From: Devosia aurantiaca
Lineage (GTDB): Bacteria > Pseudomonadota > Alphaproteobacteria > Rhizobiales > Devosiaceae
Direction: 5' to 3'
Assembly (NCBI RefSeq): GCF_011058215.1
Contig: NZ_JAALFG010000001.1
Coordinates: 997,001 to 1,061,000 of the forward strand
Length of the DNA: 64,000 nucleotides
Both the position numbers and the translations under genes were made by a program. Shown here one piece after another: positions 36,870-45,931 of the stretch. The first letter of the stretch is position 1, and every line of letters begins with the position of its first letter. The notes under the pieces are model-generated. The model did no database searches, was not told where the DNA came from, and was given only the letters and a program-made list of their open reading frames with translations.

Positions 36870-36959
36870 ATTCGAGCTTGCAGGTATCTATAAAGCAACG
36901 TTGGCGAGGCCGGCGCGGCGGGCGATGCCCAGCAGTACTGAGTAATTGGGAGAAGTAAT

Positions 36960-37601
36960 ATGCGTGCATTGTTGATCGCTGCGTCTTTGCTGGCAGTATC
37001 CATCTCGTCGGCCCACGCCGGCAACATCGCCCTGCAGCAGACGCAGAATGGCTGGCTGAACGACAGTGAAGTCCAGCAGACGTCGAATTTCTCGGGCAAC
37101 AACAAGTTTGACACCCTGCAGAACGGCGACTTCAATTATGCCGGCGCTGTGCAGCGCGCGAACGGTGGCGAAAACATCGTCGTCAACACCCAGAACGGCG
37201 CCGTCAATTCGGCCTTCGCGAACCAGTCCTCGATCTTTGGCTTCAACGGCGTCCAGACCAAGCAGACCGGCCTCTTCAACCAGTCCGTGACCGAGCAGAC
37301 CTCGACCCGCAACAGCAACGAAGCCTTCGTGACCCAGTCGGGTGAGCGCAACTGGGCCCGTACCAACCAGTCCGGTTCGGCCAGCGGCCTTAACGGTTCC
37401 GACACGACGCAGTCCGGCTTCGGCAATGTGTCTTCGACCAATCAGTTTGGTGAAGGTGGCCGCAACATCTCGCTGACCACCCAGGCCGGCGCCTTCAACC
37501 AGTCCAACACCGACCAGATCTCGGTCGGCGGTTCGAACCAGTCCTCGACCACCCAGAACGGCGTCGGCAACGTGTCGAGCGTCTGGCAGTCTGCAAACTA
37601 A
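36960..37601 (+). CDS. Secreted curlin-repeat protein, candidate functional amyloid
   Basis: A 213-residue protein with a signal peptide (MRALLIAASLLAVSISSAHA, cleavage after residue 20). The mature part is eight copies of a Q-x-G-x2-N unit beginning at residues 29, 54, 78, 102, 126, 151, 175 and 199, so the period is 24-25 residues. These resemble CsgA/CsgB curlin repeats, which stack as beta-strand-loop-strand amyloid. Gln/Asn/Ser/Thr-rich composition and few charges support that. No csgE, csgF or csgG gene lies in the window. A ribosome-binding site (GGGAGAAG) precedes the ATG and a strong terminator follows. Confidence 0.8.
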   Translation: MRALLIAASLLAVSISSAHAGNIALQQTQNGWLNDSEVQQTSNFSGNNKFDTLQNGDFNYAGAVQRANGGENIVVNTQNGAVNSAFANQSSIFGFNGVQTKQTGLFNQSVTEQTSTRNSNEAFVTQSGERNWARTNQSGSASGLNGSDTTQSGFGNVSSTNQFGEGGRNISLTTQAGAFNQSNTDQISVGGSNQSSTTQNGVGNVSSVWQSAN

Positions 37602-37610
37602 GCAACAAAA

Positions 37611-37641
37611 AGCCCCGGCTGACGCACTGTCGGCCGGGGCT
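37611..37641. terminator. Bidirectional terminator after the curlin-repeat gene
   Basis: A 9-bp stem AGCCCCGGC / GCCGGGGCT with a 13-base loop, preceded by AAAAA and followed by TTGCTTTG. It can serve both the curlin-repeat gene and the convergent outer-membrane-type gene ending at 37661. Confidence 0.8.
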
Positions 37642-37660
37642 TTGCTTTGTTCGATCCGAT

Positions 37661-38990
37661 CTAGAACTGGCCGGTGAACGACAGGGTCGGCGTGACGCTC
37701 CAGAGCGGAGCATAGATCAGGCCGGTGCTTTGCGATGCAGTGTTATAGGCCAGCGTGCCGCTCGTGCCGCCGGCATAAGTGTTCGTCGCAGTGGCGGCAA
37801 CATCGCGCGACATGGTGGCGACGCGCGACAAGTAGTCGACCGTGGCGCCAAGCGTCAGCTGCCTTCTGGGAGAGATGGCCATGGTGAGGGCGGGCGAAAT
37901 CCGCGCCGACCAGGCAAGCCCGTCGGCACTCAGATCGATGCCAATGGCATTGACGACGGTCGTCACCGCACCGCCGTTGGCGATCGAATAGTGCTCATCG
38001 CCACGCATGGTGTCGCGAACATAGTAGGCACCACCCTCAGAGACCAAGCGATGCCGTCACGTTGGTGGCGATCGGAGCAGAAATGCTGCCGCCGACCACG
38101 CCGCCGAAATAGCTCGAAAACAGCGCTTCGGTGCGCTCCATCGTATAGGTGGGGAAAGTGGTGGGGCCCGCTGCGACTTCAGGAATGTCGACGCTGATCC
38201 GCGTATTGGCCGACTGGCCGACAAATTTATAGCTTGGGCCGGCATAGGCCTGCACAGCCATGGAATTGAAGCTCGTGGAAAACGCCACCGTGGCATCGAG
38301 GCCGGTAAAGACGAAGCCACGGCTCACATCGGTGGTGACGGTCAAGCCCGTCAAATCGCCCGAGCCCAGAAAGACCGCGCCATCGGTCGCGGCCACCACA
38401 CCGTAAGCAGCTGCACCGTTGACCGTACCCTGCTGTGTCGCGACGCCGCCCATGGCAAAGCTATTGTCGCCGCTCGCAGTGGTGACCGCATAACTATTGG
38501 CGCTGCCACCCGGATTGGTGTTGGTCACCGCGATGTTTTCGCCGCCGCCCTGGGGATTGGTGTGGTCGATCGTGGCGCTTGCCGAAGACGTGCCCGGAAC
38601 TGCGTCGGTGTTGAGCACGATGACCGCGGCAGACGGCGTCGTATAACCGCCGATGCTGACGGTGCCGGGGCCCGTGAAACTGCCCCGCAGCCGCGTGCCC
38701 GAACTGGCGAAGGTGCCAAAGCCTGAAACGCCGACGCCGACATCGAAGCCGCCCACGCGGCCGACGCTCACCCCGCCGCTGACGCCGATATTGATACCAG
38801 CGCCCCGCCCGGTGGATGTCTCCGAAAAATCGCCACTGCCCGAGGTGGTGACGCCGGTCGCAAGATCGGGTGCCGCGAACACGCTCGGGCCCACGGTGAT
38901 GCCCAGCGCTTTGCTTCCGAACTCTTGCGCATGCGCAGCATTGGTCAAGGCAACTGCCGAGAGCAGTGCTGCAGAAAAGCTCAGTTTCAT
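37661..38990 (-). CDS. Outer-membrane-type secreted protein (frameshift near 38040)
   Basis: A protein of about 442 residues with a signal peptide (MKLSFSAALLSAVALTNAAHA, cleavage after AHA). The first part is Gly/Ser/Thr-rich (GINIGVSGGVSVGRVGGFDV...), with alternating hydrophobic strands; the last part (VDYLSRVATMSRDVA..., ending TPTLSFTGQF) has a C-terminal Phe typical of beta-barrel outer-membrane proteins. The two frames meet at TASLG / SEGGAYYVRD, where one extra base near 38040 would account for the shift. No named family recognised. It converges with the curlin-repeat gene. Confidence 0.65.
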
Positions 38991-39046
38991 CGCCCGACCA
39001 AGTTAAGATTTATGGTTAACGGACCATGCAGCAGTATAGTTAATCG

Positions 39047-39060
39047 CGATTTAAAAATCG
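39047..39060. repeat. Short perfect palindrome upstream of the YihY gene
   Basis: CGATTT-AA-AAATCG is a perfect 14-base palindrome in the 176-base gap between the outer-membrane-type gene and the YihY gene, which are divergent. It may be an operator; nothing else is recognised there. Confidence 0.3.
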
Positions 39061-39166
39061 TCGACCGCTTCGCGAGCCGAAGCAAAAAAGGTCACCGTTC
39101 GAACACATTAAGCGGCAACCGCGCGCCTCCATCATCGTTGCCCCGATGAGAGCTTGGAGATGGGCA

Positions 39167-40306
39167 ATGGCGGGTCAGCAAAAAACTTCATCGAATGGGC
39201 GCGGGCGGCAGGCCGACGGGCCGCAACAGATTCCGCCCTCCGGATGGAAGGATGTGCTGCTGCGCACTTATCACGAGATCAACGACGATCGCGTCACGCT
39301 GATCGCTGCAGCGGTGACCTATTACCTGCTGCTGTCACTGTTCCCGACCATCACGGCTTTCGTCTCCATTTACGGCCTCTTCGCCGATCCGGCGACGGTG
39401 TCCGAACACATCAACCTTCTGGCCGCCGTCGTCCCGGAAGGCGGCATGGCCATCGTCAACGAGCAATTGGTCAAACTCACCAGCACCGGCGGCAGCACGC
39501 TCGGCATTGCGCTCCTGATCTCGGTCGGCATCGCGCTCTGGAGCGCCAGCTCCGGTGTCAAGACCATGTTCGAGGCCATGAATGTCGCCTATGACGAGCG
39601 CGAAAGCCGAAACTTCTTCGTCCTCAATGGCACGGCGCTCCTGTTCACCCTCGCCGGCATCGTCGGCGCCATGCTGATGATCCTTGCCGCCGTCGTCGTC
39701 CCCGCGGTCCTGTCCTTCATCGGGCTTGGCGAGGGCTTTGAATGGCTCCTGCGCATCGGCTCCTATGTGCTGCTCGCCCTGGTGCTGATGCTCGGCCTTG
39801 CCGCCCTCTACCGCTTCGGCCCCAGCCGCCAGCAGGCCAAGTGGCGCTGGGTCTCGCCGGGCGCCATCCTTGCCACCGTGATCATCCTCATCGTTTCGCT
39901 GCTCTTTTCCTGGTACGCCGCCAATTTCGGCAACTATGACGCCACCTACGGCTCGCTCGGCGGCCTCATCGCGCTCCTCACCTGGATGTGGATCTCCGTC
40001 ACCGCCATCATCATCGGTGCCGAGCTCAATTCCGAGGCCGAAAAACAAACCCGCCGCGATTCCACCAAGGGCGCCGACTCGCCGCTTGGCCAGCGCGACG
40101 CCACGGCGGCAGATACGGTCGGCGAAGAGGCCGGTGAGGATCACGGCGATGACGACCTGGCCGGCAAGAGTGAGGAATGGATCGCCGGTTTCAAGGCGGC
40201 AAAGTCCAAATTCAAGCCGCAGCGCCGCCATTCGCTAGGCGCCATGACCGCCGCCCTGCCTCTGTCGCTGGCCCTCGGCGCCATGCGCCGCCGCGATCGC
40301 AAGTGA
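39167..40306 (+). CDS. YihY/virulence factor BrkB family membrane protein
   Basis: A 379-residue inner-membrane protein with about six transmembrane helices and the family signature DDRVTLIAAAVTYYLLLSLFP near residue 45, WSASSGVKTMFEAMNVAYDE and YRFGPSR. The C-terminus (about residues 290-379) is a charged cytoplasmic tail ending RRRDRK. Function in this family is unclear; transport has been proposed. GGAGA six bases upstream supports ATG 39167 over the in-frame start at 39146. Confidence 0.9.
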   Translation: MAGQQKTSSNGRGRQADGPQQIPPSGWKDVLLRTYHEINDDRVTLIAAAVTYYLLLSLFPTITAFVSIYGLFADPATVSEHINLLAAVVPEGGMAIVNEQLVKLTSTGGSTLGIALLISVGIALWSASSGVKTMFEAMNVAYDERESRNFFVLNGTALLFTLAGIVGAMLMILAAVVVPAVLSFIGLGEGFEWLLRIGSYVLLALVLMLGLAALYRFGPSRQQAKWRWVSPGAILATVIILIVSLLFSWYAANFGNYDATYGSLGGLIALLTWMWISVTAIIIGAELNSEAEKQTRRDSTKGADSPLGQRDATAADTVGEEAGEDHGDDDLAGKSEEWIAGFKAAKSKFKPQRRHSLGAMTAALPLSLALGAMRRRDRK

Positions 40307-40317
40307 TCGGAGCCAGC

Positions 40318-41076
40318 ATGCGCAATCAGTGGCCGCGCCGGCTTTGGATCATCCGCCACGGCGAAAGCATGGGCAATGTCGCGCGCCAGGCCGCCATGGA
40401 TGCGGGCCTTGCCGAGATCAACATCGATCATCGCGATATCGACGTTCCCCTGAGCTCCCTCGGCGAAGAGCAGGCGACCGCACTCGGCCGCTGGTTTGCG
40501 CGCCACTCGGAGGACGGCCTGCCCCAAGTCGTGCTGGCTTCGCCCTATGCTCGGGCAAACCGGACCGCCGAACTCATCAGCCAGCATGGCGGCTTTGCCG
40601 ATGCCGAATTCTACCTCGACGAGCGCCTGCGCGAGAAGGAATTCGGCGTGCTCGACCGGCTGACCGCCCTCGGCATCCAGGAACGCTATCCCGACCAGGT
40701 CCGCTTCCGCACCGAATTGGGCAAGTTCTACCATCGCCCGCCAGCCGGCGAGAGCTGGTGCGACGTGGTGCTGCGCCTGCGCAGCCTTCTCGATACGGTC
40801 GGCCTCCACCATGCCGGCGAAGACGTGATGATCGTCGCCCATCAGGTGGTCGTCCTCTGCCTCCGCTATGTCATCGAGCGCATGAGCGAGGAACAGATCC
40901 TCGCCATCGATCGCGAGGGCGATGTCGCCAACTGCTCGATCACCGAATACCGGCTCCAGGAAGGCGGTAAGCGCGGCGGCGATCTGGTGCTTGAACGCTA
41001 CAATTTCGTCGCCCCGCTCGAAGAACAGGGCGCCGAAGTGACCGCCGAACCGACGCTTGTCGGGACCAAAATCTGA
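40318..41076 (+). CDS. Histidine phosphatase family protein
   Basis: A 252-residue phosphoglycerate-mutase-like phosphatase with the phospho-His motif IRHGESMGN at the N-terminus, the second Arg in SPYARANRTAE, Glu in EKEFGVLD and the second His in VAHQVV. Substrate unknown. The start at 40318 carries CGGAGC upstream. Its stop overlaps the next ATG (TGATG), indicating co-translation with the NAD(P)HX dehydratase gene. Confidence 0.9.
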   Translation: MRNQWPRRLWIIRHGESMGNVARQAAMDAGLAEINIDHRDIDVPLSSLGEEQATALGRWFARHSEDGLPQVVLASPYARANRTAELISQHGGFADAEFYLDERLREKEFGVLDRLTALGIQERYPDQVRFRTELGKFYHRPPAGESWCDVVLRLRSLLDTVGLHHAGEDVMIVAHQVVVLCLRYVIERMSEEQILAIDREGDVANCSITEYRLQEGGKRGGDLVLERYNFVAPLEEQGAEVTAEPTLVGTKI

Positions 41077-41963
41077 TGGACGAACTCACCGCCGAGTTCT
41101 TGCGCGCCAATCCTCTTCCCTTGCCCGAGGACGAAGTCGATAAGGATGCGCGAGGCCGTGTTGTGGTGGTGGGCGGCCATCGGGAAGTTCCCGGCGCCGT
41201 CTTGCTGGCCGGCGAGTCGGCGCTGCGGTCCGGTGCCGGCAAGGTGCAGATCGCGACGGTTACCAGTGCTGCCATGGGACTGGCACTGGCTATACCCGAG
41301 GCGCGCGTGACCGGCCTCTCCGAAACGGAGAGCGGCGATATCGGCGCCGAGAACAGCGCGCGCATCCGCACGATGATCCAGGACGAGGACGCCGTGCTGC
41401 TCGGTCCCGGCATGCTGGATGCCGACAATGCCGGTTCTTTATTCTCCGTCCTTCTCGAAACTCTTGAGAACCAAAGCCTGGTCTTCGATGCCGCAGCGCT
41501 TACTGGCCTTCGAGATCAAACAGGCCTGTTGCGCAAGTTTGCCGGCCGCTCGGTGATGACGCCCCATGCCGGCGAAATGGCAAGCTTTCTCGATATCGAC
41601 CGCGACGCCGTCATGGCCGATCCGCTGGCCGCCGCACGTCAGGCAGCCGACGCTACCGGCATGGTCGTGGTGATGAAGGGCAGCGTCACCCATATTGTCG
41701 ATCCATCGGGCCACATCGCCCTATGTCAGGAGGGTAATGTCGGCCTTGCCACTTCCGGCTCCGGTGACACCCTGGCCGGCATCATCGTCGGCCTTCTGGC
41801 GCGCGGCACTGCGCCGCTCCTCGCAGCGCAATGGGGCGTCTTCCTCCACGCCGCAGCCGGCGATCGGCTGAAGCAAAAGCATGGCTTGCTGGGCTATCTG
41901 GCCCGCGAAATTCCCGCCGAGATCCCCTCCATCCTTGCCGATCTTACTCCGGAAGCCCGATAA
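41076..41963 (+). CDS. nnrD: NAD(P)H-hydrate dehydratase (YjeF C-terminal domain type)
   Basis: A 295-residue ribokinase-like-fold repair enzyme that converts damaged NAD(P)HX back to NAD(P)H using ADP or ATP. Conserved segments include VVVGGHREVPGAVLLAGESALRSGAGKV, the LGPGM loop, TPHAGEMA, and the catalytic GLATSGSGDTLAGIIVGLLA with the Asp base. There is no N-terminal epimerase domain, so NnrE must be encoded elsewhere. It overlaps the upstream phosphatase gene by one base and precedes an AAA ATPase. Confidence 0.9.
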   Translation: MDELTAEFLRANPLPLPEDEVDKDARGRVVVVGGHREVPGAVLLAGESALRSGAGKVQIATVTSAAMGLALAIPEARVTGLSETESGDIGAENSARIRTMIQDEDAVLLGPGMLDADNAGSLFSVLLETLENQSLVFDAAALTGLRDQTGLLRKFAGRSVMTPHAGEMASFLDIDRDAVMADPLAAARQAADATGMVVVMKGSVTHIVDPSGHIALCQEGNVGLATSGSGDTLAGIIVGLLARGTAPLLAAQWGVFLHAAAGDRLKQKHGLLGYLAREIPAEIPSILADLTPEAR

Positions 41964-42013
41964 CGTTAGCCATTGTGGTCGATGCAAAAGCGGTTCTGTG
42001 CCAGACTGCGGCC

Positions 42014-43153
42014 ATGTCGCTTTCCGATCTCGACATCGCTGGCTATCGCTCTATCCGCGCCATCCGCTTTCCCTTGCGACAGCTGACCGTTCTGGTCGGC
42101 GGAAACGGTGTCGGCAAGACCAATCTTTATCGCGCGCTGGAACTCGTCCATGGCGCCGCCACCGGCGATCTTTCCATGGCCATTGCGCGGGAAGGGGGAC
42201 TGGCCTCGGCGATCTGGGGCGGCAAACGCCGCGTCATCGACCAGCCGAGGCTGCGCTTCGAGGTCGGGCTCGACGCGCTTCTGCCTTCGAGCGAGGAAAC
42301 ATCGGTTCAGCCGCGCTACGCCGTCGAAGTCGGCTTTGGCGACAGCAAATATCAGGCGGTGTTCGCCCACGAGCCGCAGATCAAATCCGAAAGCCTTATC
42401 TTGCCTGGGCGCCGCCCAGTGACGCTGTTGGAACGGAAGGGGCCGAGCGCATGGTATCGCGACGATGCGGGCAAACGGCGGCAACTCGACCAGCCGCTTC
42501 TCGCCAGCGAAACGGCGCTTTCCGCCCTGCGGGGCACTTTGCCAGAACTCGATGCCGTGCGGCACCTAATCGCGAGCTGGCGCTTCTATCATGGTTTTCG
42601 CACCGACCAGGACGCCCCGCTTCGCCGTCCATCCCTTGCGCTGACGGCGCCCATGCTCGATGCCGATGGCGGCAATCTTGCCGCCGTTCTCGCTACCCTC
42701 CGCCACATCAGGGGCGATACCGTCGATATCGACCAGACGATCGATCGCGCCTTTCCCGGCGCGCGCCTCGACATTCCGCCGCCGGAACGAGATGCCTCGT
42801 TCACGCTGACCTTTCCCGATATGCCGCAAAGACCATTCGGACCAGCCGAGCTTTCGGATGGCACCTTGCAGTTCATCGCGCTTTTGGGAGCATTGCTGGC
42901 CTATCGGCCGCCACCCTTCATTGCCCTTAACGAGCCGGAAGCGAGCCTTCACACTGACCTCCTGCCGGCGCTGGCCCAGGCCATTGCCCGCGCCGCCCAG
43001 CGCAGCCAGGTCTGGGTCGTGACCCATTCCCCGATCTTGGCTGAGGCAATAGCGGACCAGACAGGCGTTGAACCCCGCCGCGTTATTCGACGCGACGGGG
43101 CCACTTGGCTCGAAGGATTGTCCGAGATCGGCACTTTTACGGACGATCCTTGA
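42014..43153 (+). CDS. AAA family ATPase, SMC/RecF-like
   Basis: A 379-residue P-loop ATPase of the RecF/OLD-like group. It begins LDIAGYRSIRAIRFPLRQLTVLVGGNGVGKTN (Walker A near residue 30), has the signature-like ELSDGTLQFIALLGALL, Walker B PFIALNEPEASLH, and the switch His in VVTHSPILAEAI. No nuclease (TOPRIM) domain is visible. Similar stand-alone ATPases are common in alphaproteobacteria with unknown roles. The start ATG 42014 is 50 bases after nnrD; upstream in-frame extension overlaps nnrD and is rejected. Confidence 0.82.
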   Translation: MSLSDLDIAGYRSIRAIRFPLRQLTVLVGGNGVGKTNLYRALELVHGAATGDLSMAIAREGGLASAIWGGKRRVIDQPRLRFEVGLDALLPSSEETSVQPRYAVEVGFGDSKYQAVFAHEPQIKSESLILPGRRPVTLLERKGPSAWYRDDAGKRRQLDQPLLASETALSALRGTLPELDAVRHLIASWRFYHGFRTDQDAPLRRPSLALTAPMLDADGGNLAAVLATLRHIRGDTVDIDQTIDRAFPGARLDIPPPERDASFTLTFPDMPQRPFGPAELSDGTLQFIALLGALLAYRPPPFIALNEPEASLHTDLLPALAQAIARAAQRSQVWVVTHSPILAEAIADQTGVEPRRVIRRDGATWLEGLSEIGTFTDDP

Positions 43154-43177
43154 ACCGTCCGCAATGTGGTTTGACCC

Positions 43178-44689
43178 TTAGCCGACGCGAACGCGCAGCA
43201 TCTGGTAGGAGTATGGGGGCAGGGTGACCGACACCTTGCCGTCCGCGATCGTTGCGCCTTCACCCTTGCGCGGCGCGACCTGCTCCTGGTCCTTGGCGGT
43301 ATTGACCGCCTTGAGGTCCGGATGGGTCATGACCTGGTGGTCGATCACCGTGCCGCCGGCAAAACCCTGAAGCTCGAGTTCGGTCTCGATGCTGTCCGTG
43401 GTGTGGCGGTTGACGAGGAAGAAGCTCAGCGTGCCGTCGTCGTTGCGCACGCCGGCAACGTCGACGAAGGGCGAAACCTTCGCATGCGGCGTCTCGTAGC
43501 CGGGCGAATTGACCTGCAGCTGCAGCGCCGTGCCGCGACCGAAGACCGAAGCGAAGTAGTAGGGGAAGTAGATGGTCTGCGCCCAAGCCGGGCCGCCCTT
43601 TTCGGTCATGATCGGGGCGATCACGTTCACCAGCTGGGCGATGCAGGCGATCTTCACCACATCCGAGCGGCGGATGAAGGTGTTGAGGATCAGGCCGACC
43701 ATCAACACGTCTTCGAAATTGTAGATGTCTTCGAGCAGGCCCGGCGCATGCGGCCAGCCGCCATTGCCATCGAGGATCTCGCGATCCTTCTTGTTGGAAT
43801 GGTACCAGACGTTCCATTCGTCGAAGCTGATATAAACGTCGCGCTTGGATTTGCGCTTGGCCTTGACCTGCTTGATGGTGGCGGCAACGGTCTCAATATA
43901 GGTGTCGAGCTTTTCCGCCAGCCCGAGGAAGTTCGGCGTGTTGTCGTCGCGGTTGGCAAAATACATGTGGAGCGAAATGTAATCCACATGGTCATAGGTG
44001 TGCTCGAGCACGATGCGTTCCCAATCGGGATAGCTCGGCATATCGGCATTGGACGAGCCGCAAACGATCAGCTCGAGCTTGCTGTCGAACATGCGCATGG
44101 CGCGGGCGGTGTTGGCGGCAAGCTTGCCGTATTCGACGGCGTCCTTGTGGCCGACCTGCCAGGAGCCGTCCATTTCGTTGCCAAGGCACCACATCTTGAC
44201 GTTCCACGGCTCCTTGCGGCCGTTGGCGATGCGCAGGTCGGACCAGTAGGACCCGCCGGGATGGTTGACATATTCGAGGAAGTTGCGGGCCTCGTCGACG
44301 CCGCGCGAACCGAGGTTCACGGCCAGCATCATCTCGGTCCCGACAGTGGCGCACCAATCGGCGAATTCATGTACGCCGACCTGGTTGCTTTCCGACGTGT
44401 GCCAGGCAAGGTCGAGACGGACCGGGCGATCTTCACGCGGGCCGATGCCGTCTTCCCAGTCATAAGCGGAAACGAAGTTGCCGCCGGGATAGCGGACCAC
44501 CGGCACGTTGAGCTTTTTCACAAGCTCGATCACGTCGCCGCGCATGCCGTCCTTGTCCGCGGTCGGATGGTCGGGCTCGTAGATGCCTTCGTAAACGGCG
44601 CGGCCCAAATGCTCGAGGAACGCCCCATAGACACGATCGTCGATCTTGGCGATCGTATAATCCTTGTTCGCGATAACCGTCGCTTTCAC
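43178..44689 (-). CDS. abfA: Alpha-N-arabinofuranosidase, GH51
   Basis: A 503-residue GH51 enzyme that removes terminal L-arabinofuranose from arabinan or arabinoxylan oligosaccharides. The acid/base Glu lies in CLGNEMDGSW and the nucleophile Glu in SFDEWNVWYH; the N-terminal VYGAFLEHLGRAVYEGIYE and RYPGGNFVSAYDW segments are typical. No signal peptide, so it acts on imported sugars in the cytoplasm, consistent with the adjacent ABC importer. It ends 24 bases from the convergent AAA ATPase gene. Confidence 0.94.
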   Translation of the reverse strand: MKATVIANKDYTIAKIDDRVYGAFLEHLGRAVYEGIYEPDHPTADKDGMRGDVIELVKKLNVPVVRYPGGNFVSAYDWEDGIGPREDRPVRLDLAWHTSESNQVGVHEFADWCATVGTEMMLAVNLGSRGVDEARNFLEYVNHPGGSYWSDLRIANGRKEPWNVKMWCLGNEMDGSWQVGHKDAVEYGKLAANTARAMRMFDSKLELIVCGSSNADMPSYPDWERIVLEHTYDHVDYISLHMYFANRDDNTPNFLGLAEKLDTYIETVAATIKQVKAKRKSKRDVYISFDEWNVWYHSNKKDREILDGNGGWPHAPGLLEDIYNFEDVLMVGLILNTFIRRSDVVKIACIAQLVNVIAPIMTEKGGPAWAQTIYFPYYFASVFGRGTALQLQVNSPGYETPHAKVSPFVDVAGVRNDDGTLSFFLVNRHTTDSIETELELQGFAGGTVIDHQVMTHPDLKAVNTAKDQEQVAPRKGEGATIADGKVSVTLPPYSYQMLRVRVG

Positions 44690-44708
44690 GGGGTCCCCTC
44701 CACTGGTT

Positions 44709-44735
44709 CCGATTTTCGGATTTATATCACGAAAG
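44709..44735. promoter_or_regulatory. Operator-like palindrome upstream of abfA
   Basis: CCGATTTTCGG (44709-44719) is a near-perfect short palindrome just upstream of the abfA start, and the following bases TATCACGAAAGCG resemble TATCCGAAAGCG at about 47814 in the leader of the ABC operon. This suggests shared control of abfA and the transporter, but only two copies are seen. Confidence 0.35.
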
Positions 44736-44787
44736 CGGTTCTACCCATGTGGCCAGTGATCTGCAATCCCATTAGTAACACTTTTGC

Positions 44788-45714
44788 TCAGGCGGTTTGC
44801 AAGCGCAGGATGATGTCCTGGTCGTAATTGCCGAAACCGCGGCCGAAGATGTTGATGCCGCCTGGATGCTTGGCGTCCTGCTTGACCGCAATGCGCAGCC
44901 GGATCGAGTGGTGATGGGCGAGATCGAGGTCGACCAGCGAGACCGGCGAAATCTTCATGCCATCGACATAGGTGCCGTCCTGCGTCACCCGCCAGCTCTT
45001 GAGCTTGCCATATTGGCTGCCCTTGAGCTTCCACCAGTCCGGCGTATAGACGCCGCGCTTGTCGCCGAAATCGCCGGTCGACATCCAGGTCCCGATCTCG
45101 GTGCCATTGACCGAGAGCGTGATGTCACTGGGCCAGTCGGCCGACGTGCCGGGCACTTCGGAACTGAGCTCGAGTGAAAACTCCATCACCTCGACCTGGC
45201 TGTCTGCAAGCTTGGCATTGTTGGGAAATTGGTATTCCACGAAGCCCCGGGTGAACCAGATCAGCCCCGCATTCATGCGTCCCGGATCGAGGAACGTGTC
45301 GGGCACATCGAGCAAGCCAACGATGCCATCAGCCGAGCAAAGGCCGCAAGGCGCCGACACTTCGCAGCTGGTGTAAAGCCCGAGCGGCATCGCGACTTCA
45401 ATGCTGTTATTGCCCAGCGGCTTCATGTCTTCCTTGAACATCACCAGCACCTCGTCGAAGGTCGAGTGACAGATCTTCTGGTTGCCCTTGCGCGCCTTCT
45501 GCATCTCGGTGCGGATCAGCCCGGCATTTTCGAGAATCTGCAGATTGGTCGAAACGGTCGATTGTGGCAGGTCGAGCTTGGCCGCGATGTCGTTGCCGTT
45601 GAGCGGCCCCTGCACATGCAGGAGCTTCAGCATGCGGATGCGAATGGGCGAGGCCAAACCCCGGAGCACCTCCATGCCGTCCTCGGGATCGATGACCAGA
45701 AAATTGCGGCTCAT
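44788..45714 (-). CDS. ArsR-type HTH regulator with a C-terminal beta-rich ligand domain
   Basis: A 308-residue protein with an N-terminal ArsR/winged-helix domain (about residues 1-100: LRGLASPIRIRMLKLLHVQG, AAKLDLPQSTVSTNLQILENAGL). The C-terminal 200 residues are unlike ordinary ArsR repressors: a Cys cluster SCEVSAPCGLC at about residues 116-126 precedes a beta-rich segment with many Trp, Phe and Tyr (TPDWWKLKG, SLVDLDLAHHHSIRLRIAV), resembling a jelly-roll sugar-binding fold. It lies between abfA and the GH2 gene, so it probably senses an arabino- or related oligosaccharide. Start ATG 45714; the 12-codon upstream extension is rejected. Confidence 0.8.
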   Translation of the reverse strand: MSRNFLVIDPEDGMEVLRGLASPIRIRMLKLLHVQGPLNGNDIAAKLDLPQSTVSTNLQILENAGLIRTEMQKARKGNQKICHSTFDEVLVMFKEDMKPLGNNSIEVAMPLGLYTSCEVSAPCGLCSADGIVGLLDVPDTFLDPGRMNAGLIWFTRGFVEYQFPNNAKLADSQVEVMEFSLELSSEVPGTSADWPSDITLSVNGTEIGTWMSTGDFGDKRGVYTPDWWKLKGSQYGKLKSWRVTQDGTYVDGMKISPVSLVDLDLAHHHSIRLRIAVKQDAKHPGGINIFGRGFGNYDQDIILRLQTA

Positions 45715-45931
45715 AGGTGTTCCAGATCTCGTGACCGTTTTGTGTATCAAAGATCATGATCCAGTCATCGGATGCAAGCGGCTTTTCTGACCCCTTTGAC
45801 AAGGGACAAACGCTGCATCAGTTTGCCACTCAAATTCGGCAGGCGAAGATCCGGTGCGAGGAAAAAGGGCACCCGACAGCGTCGTCTAGCCGAAGGCGCC
45901 TTTTAAAACTTACGCCGCTCACGAGGATAAC

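Noticed and set aside
39003-39019. CtrA-like TTAA...TTAA pair
   Set aside because: Spacing is nine bases, not the seven of the CtrA consensus.
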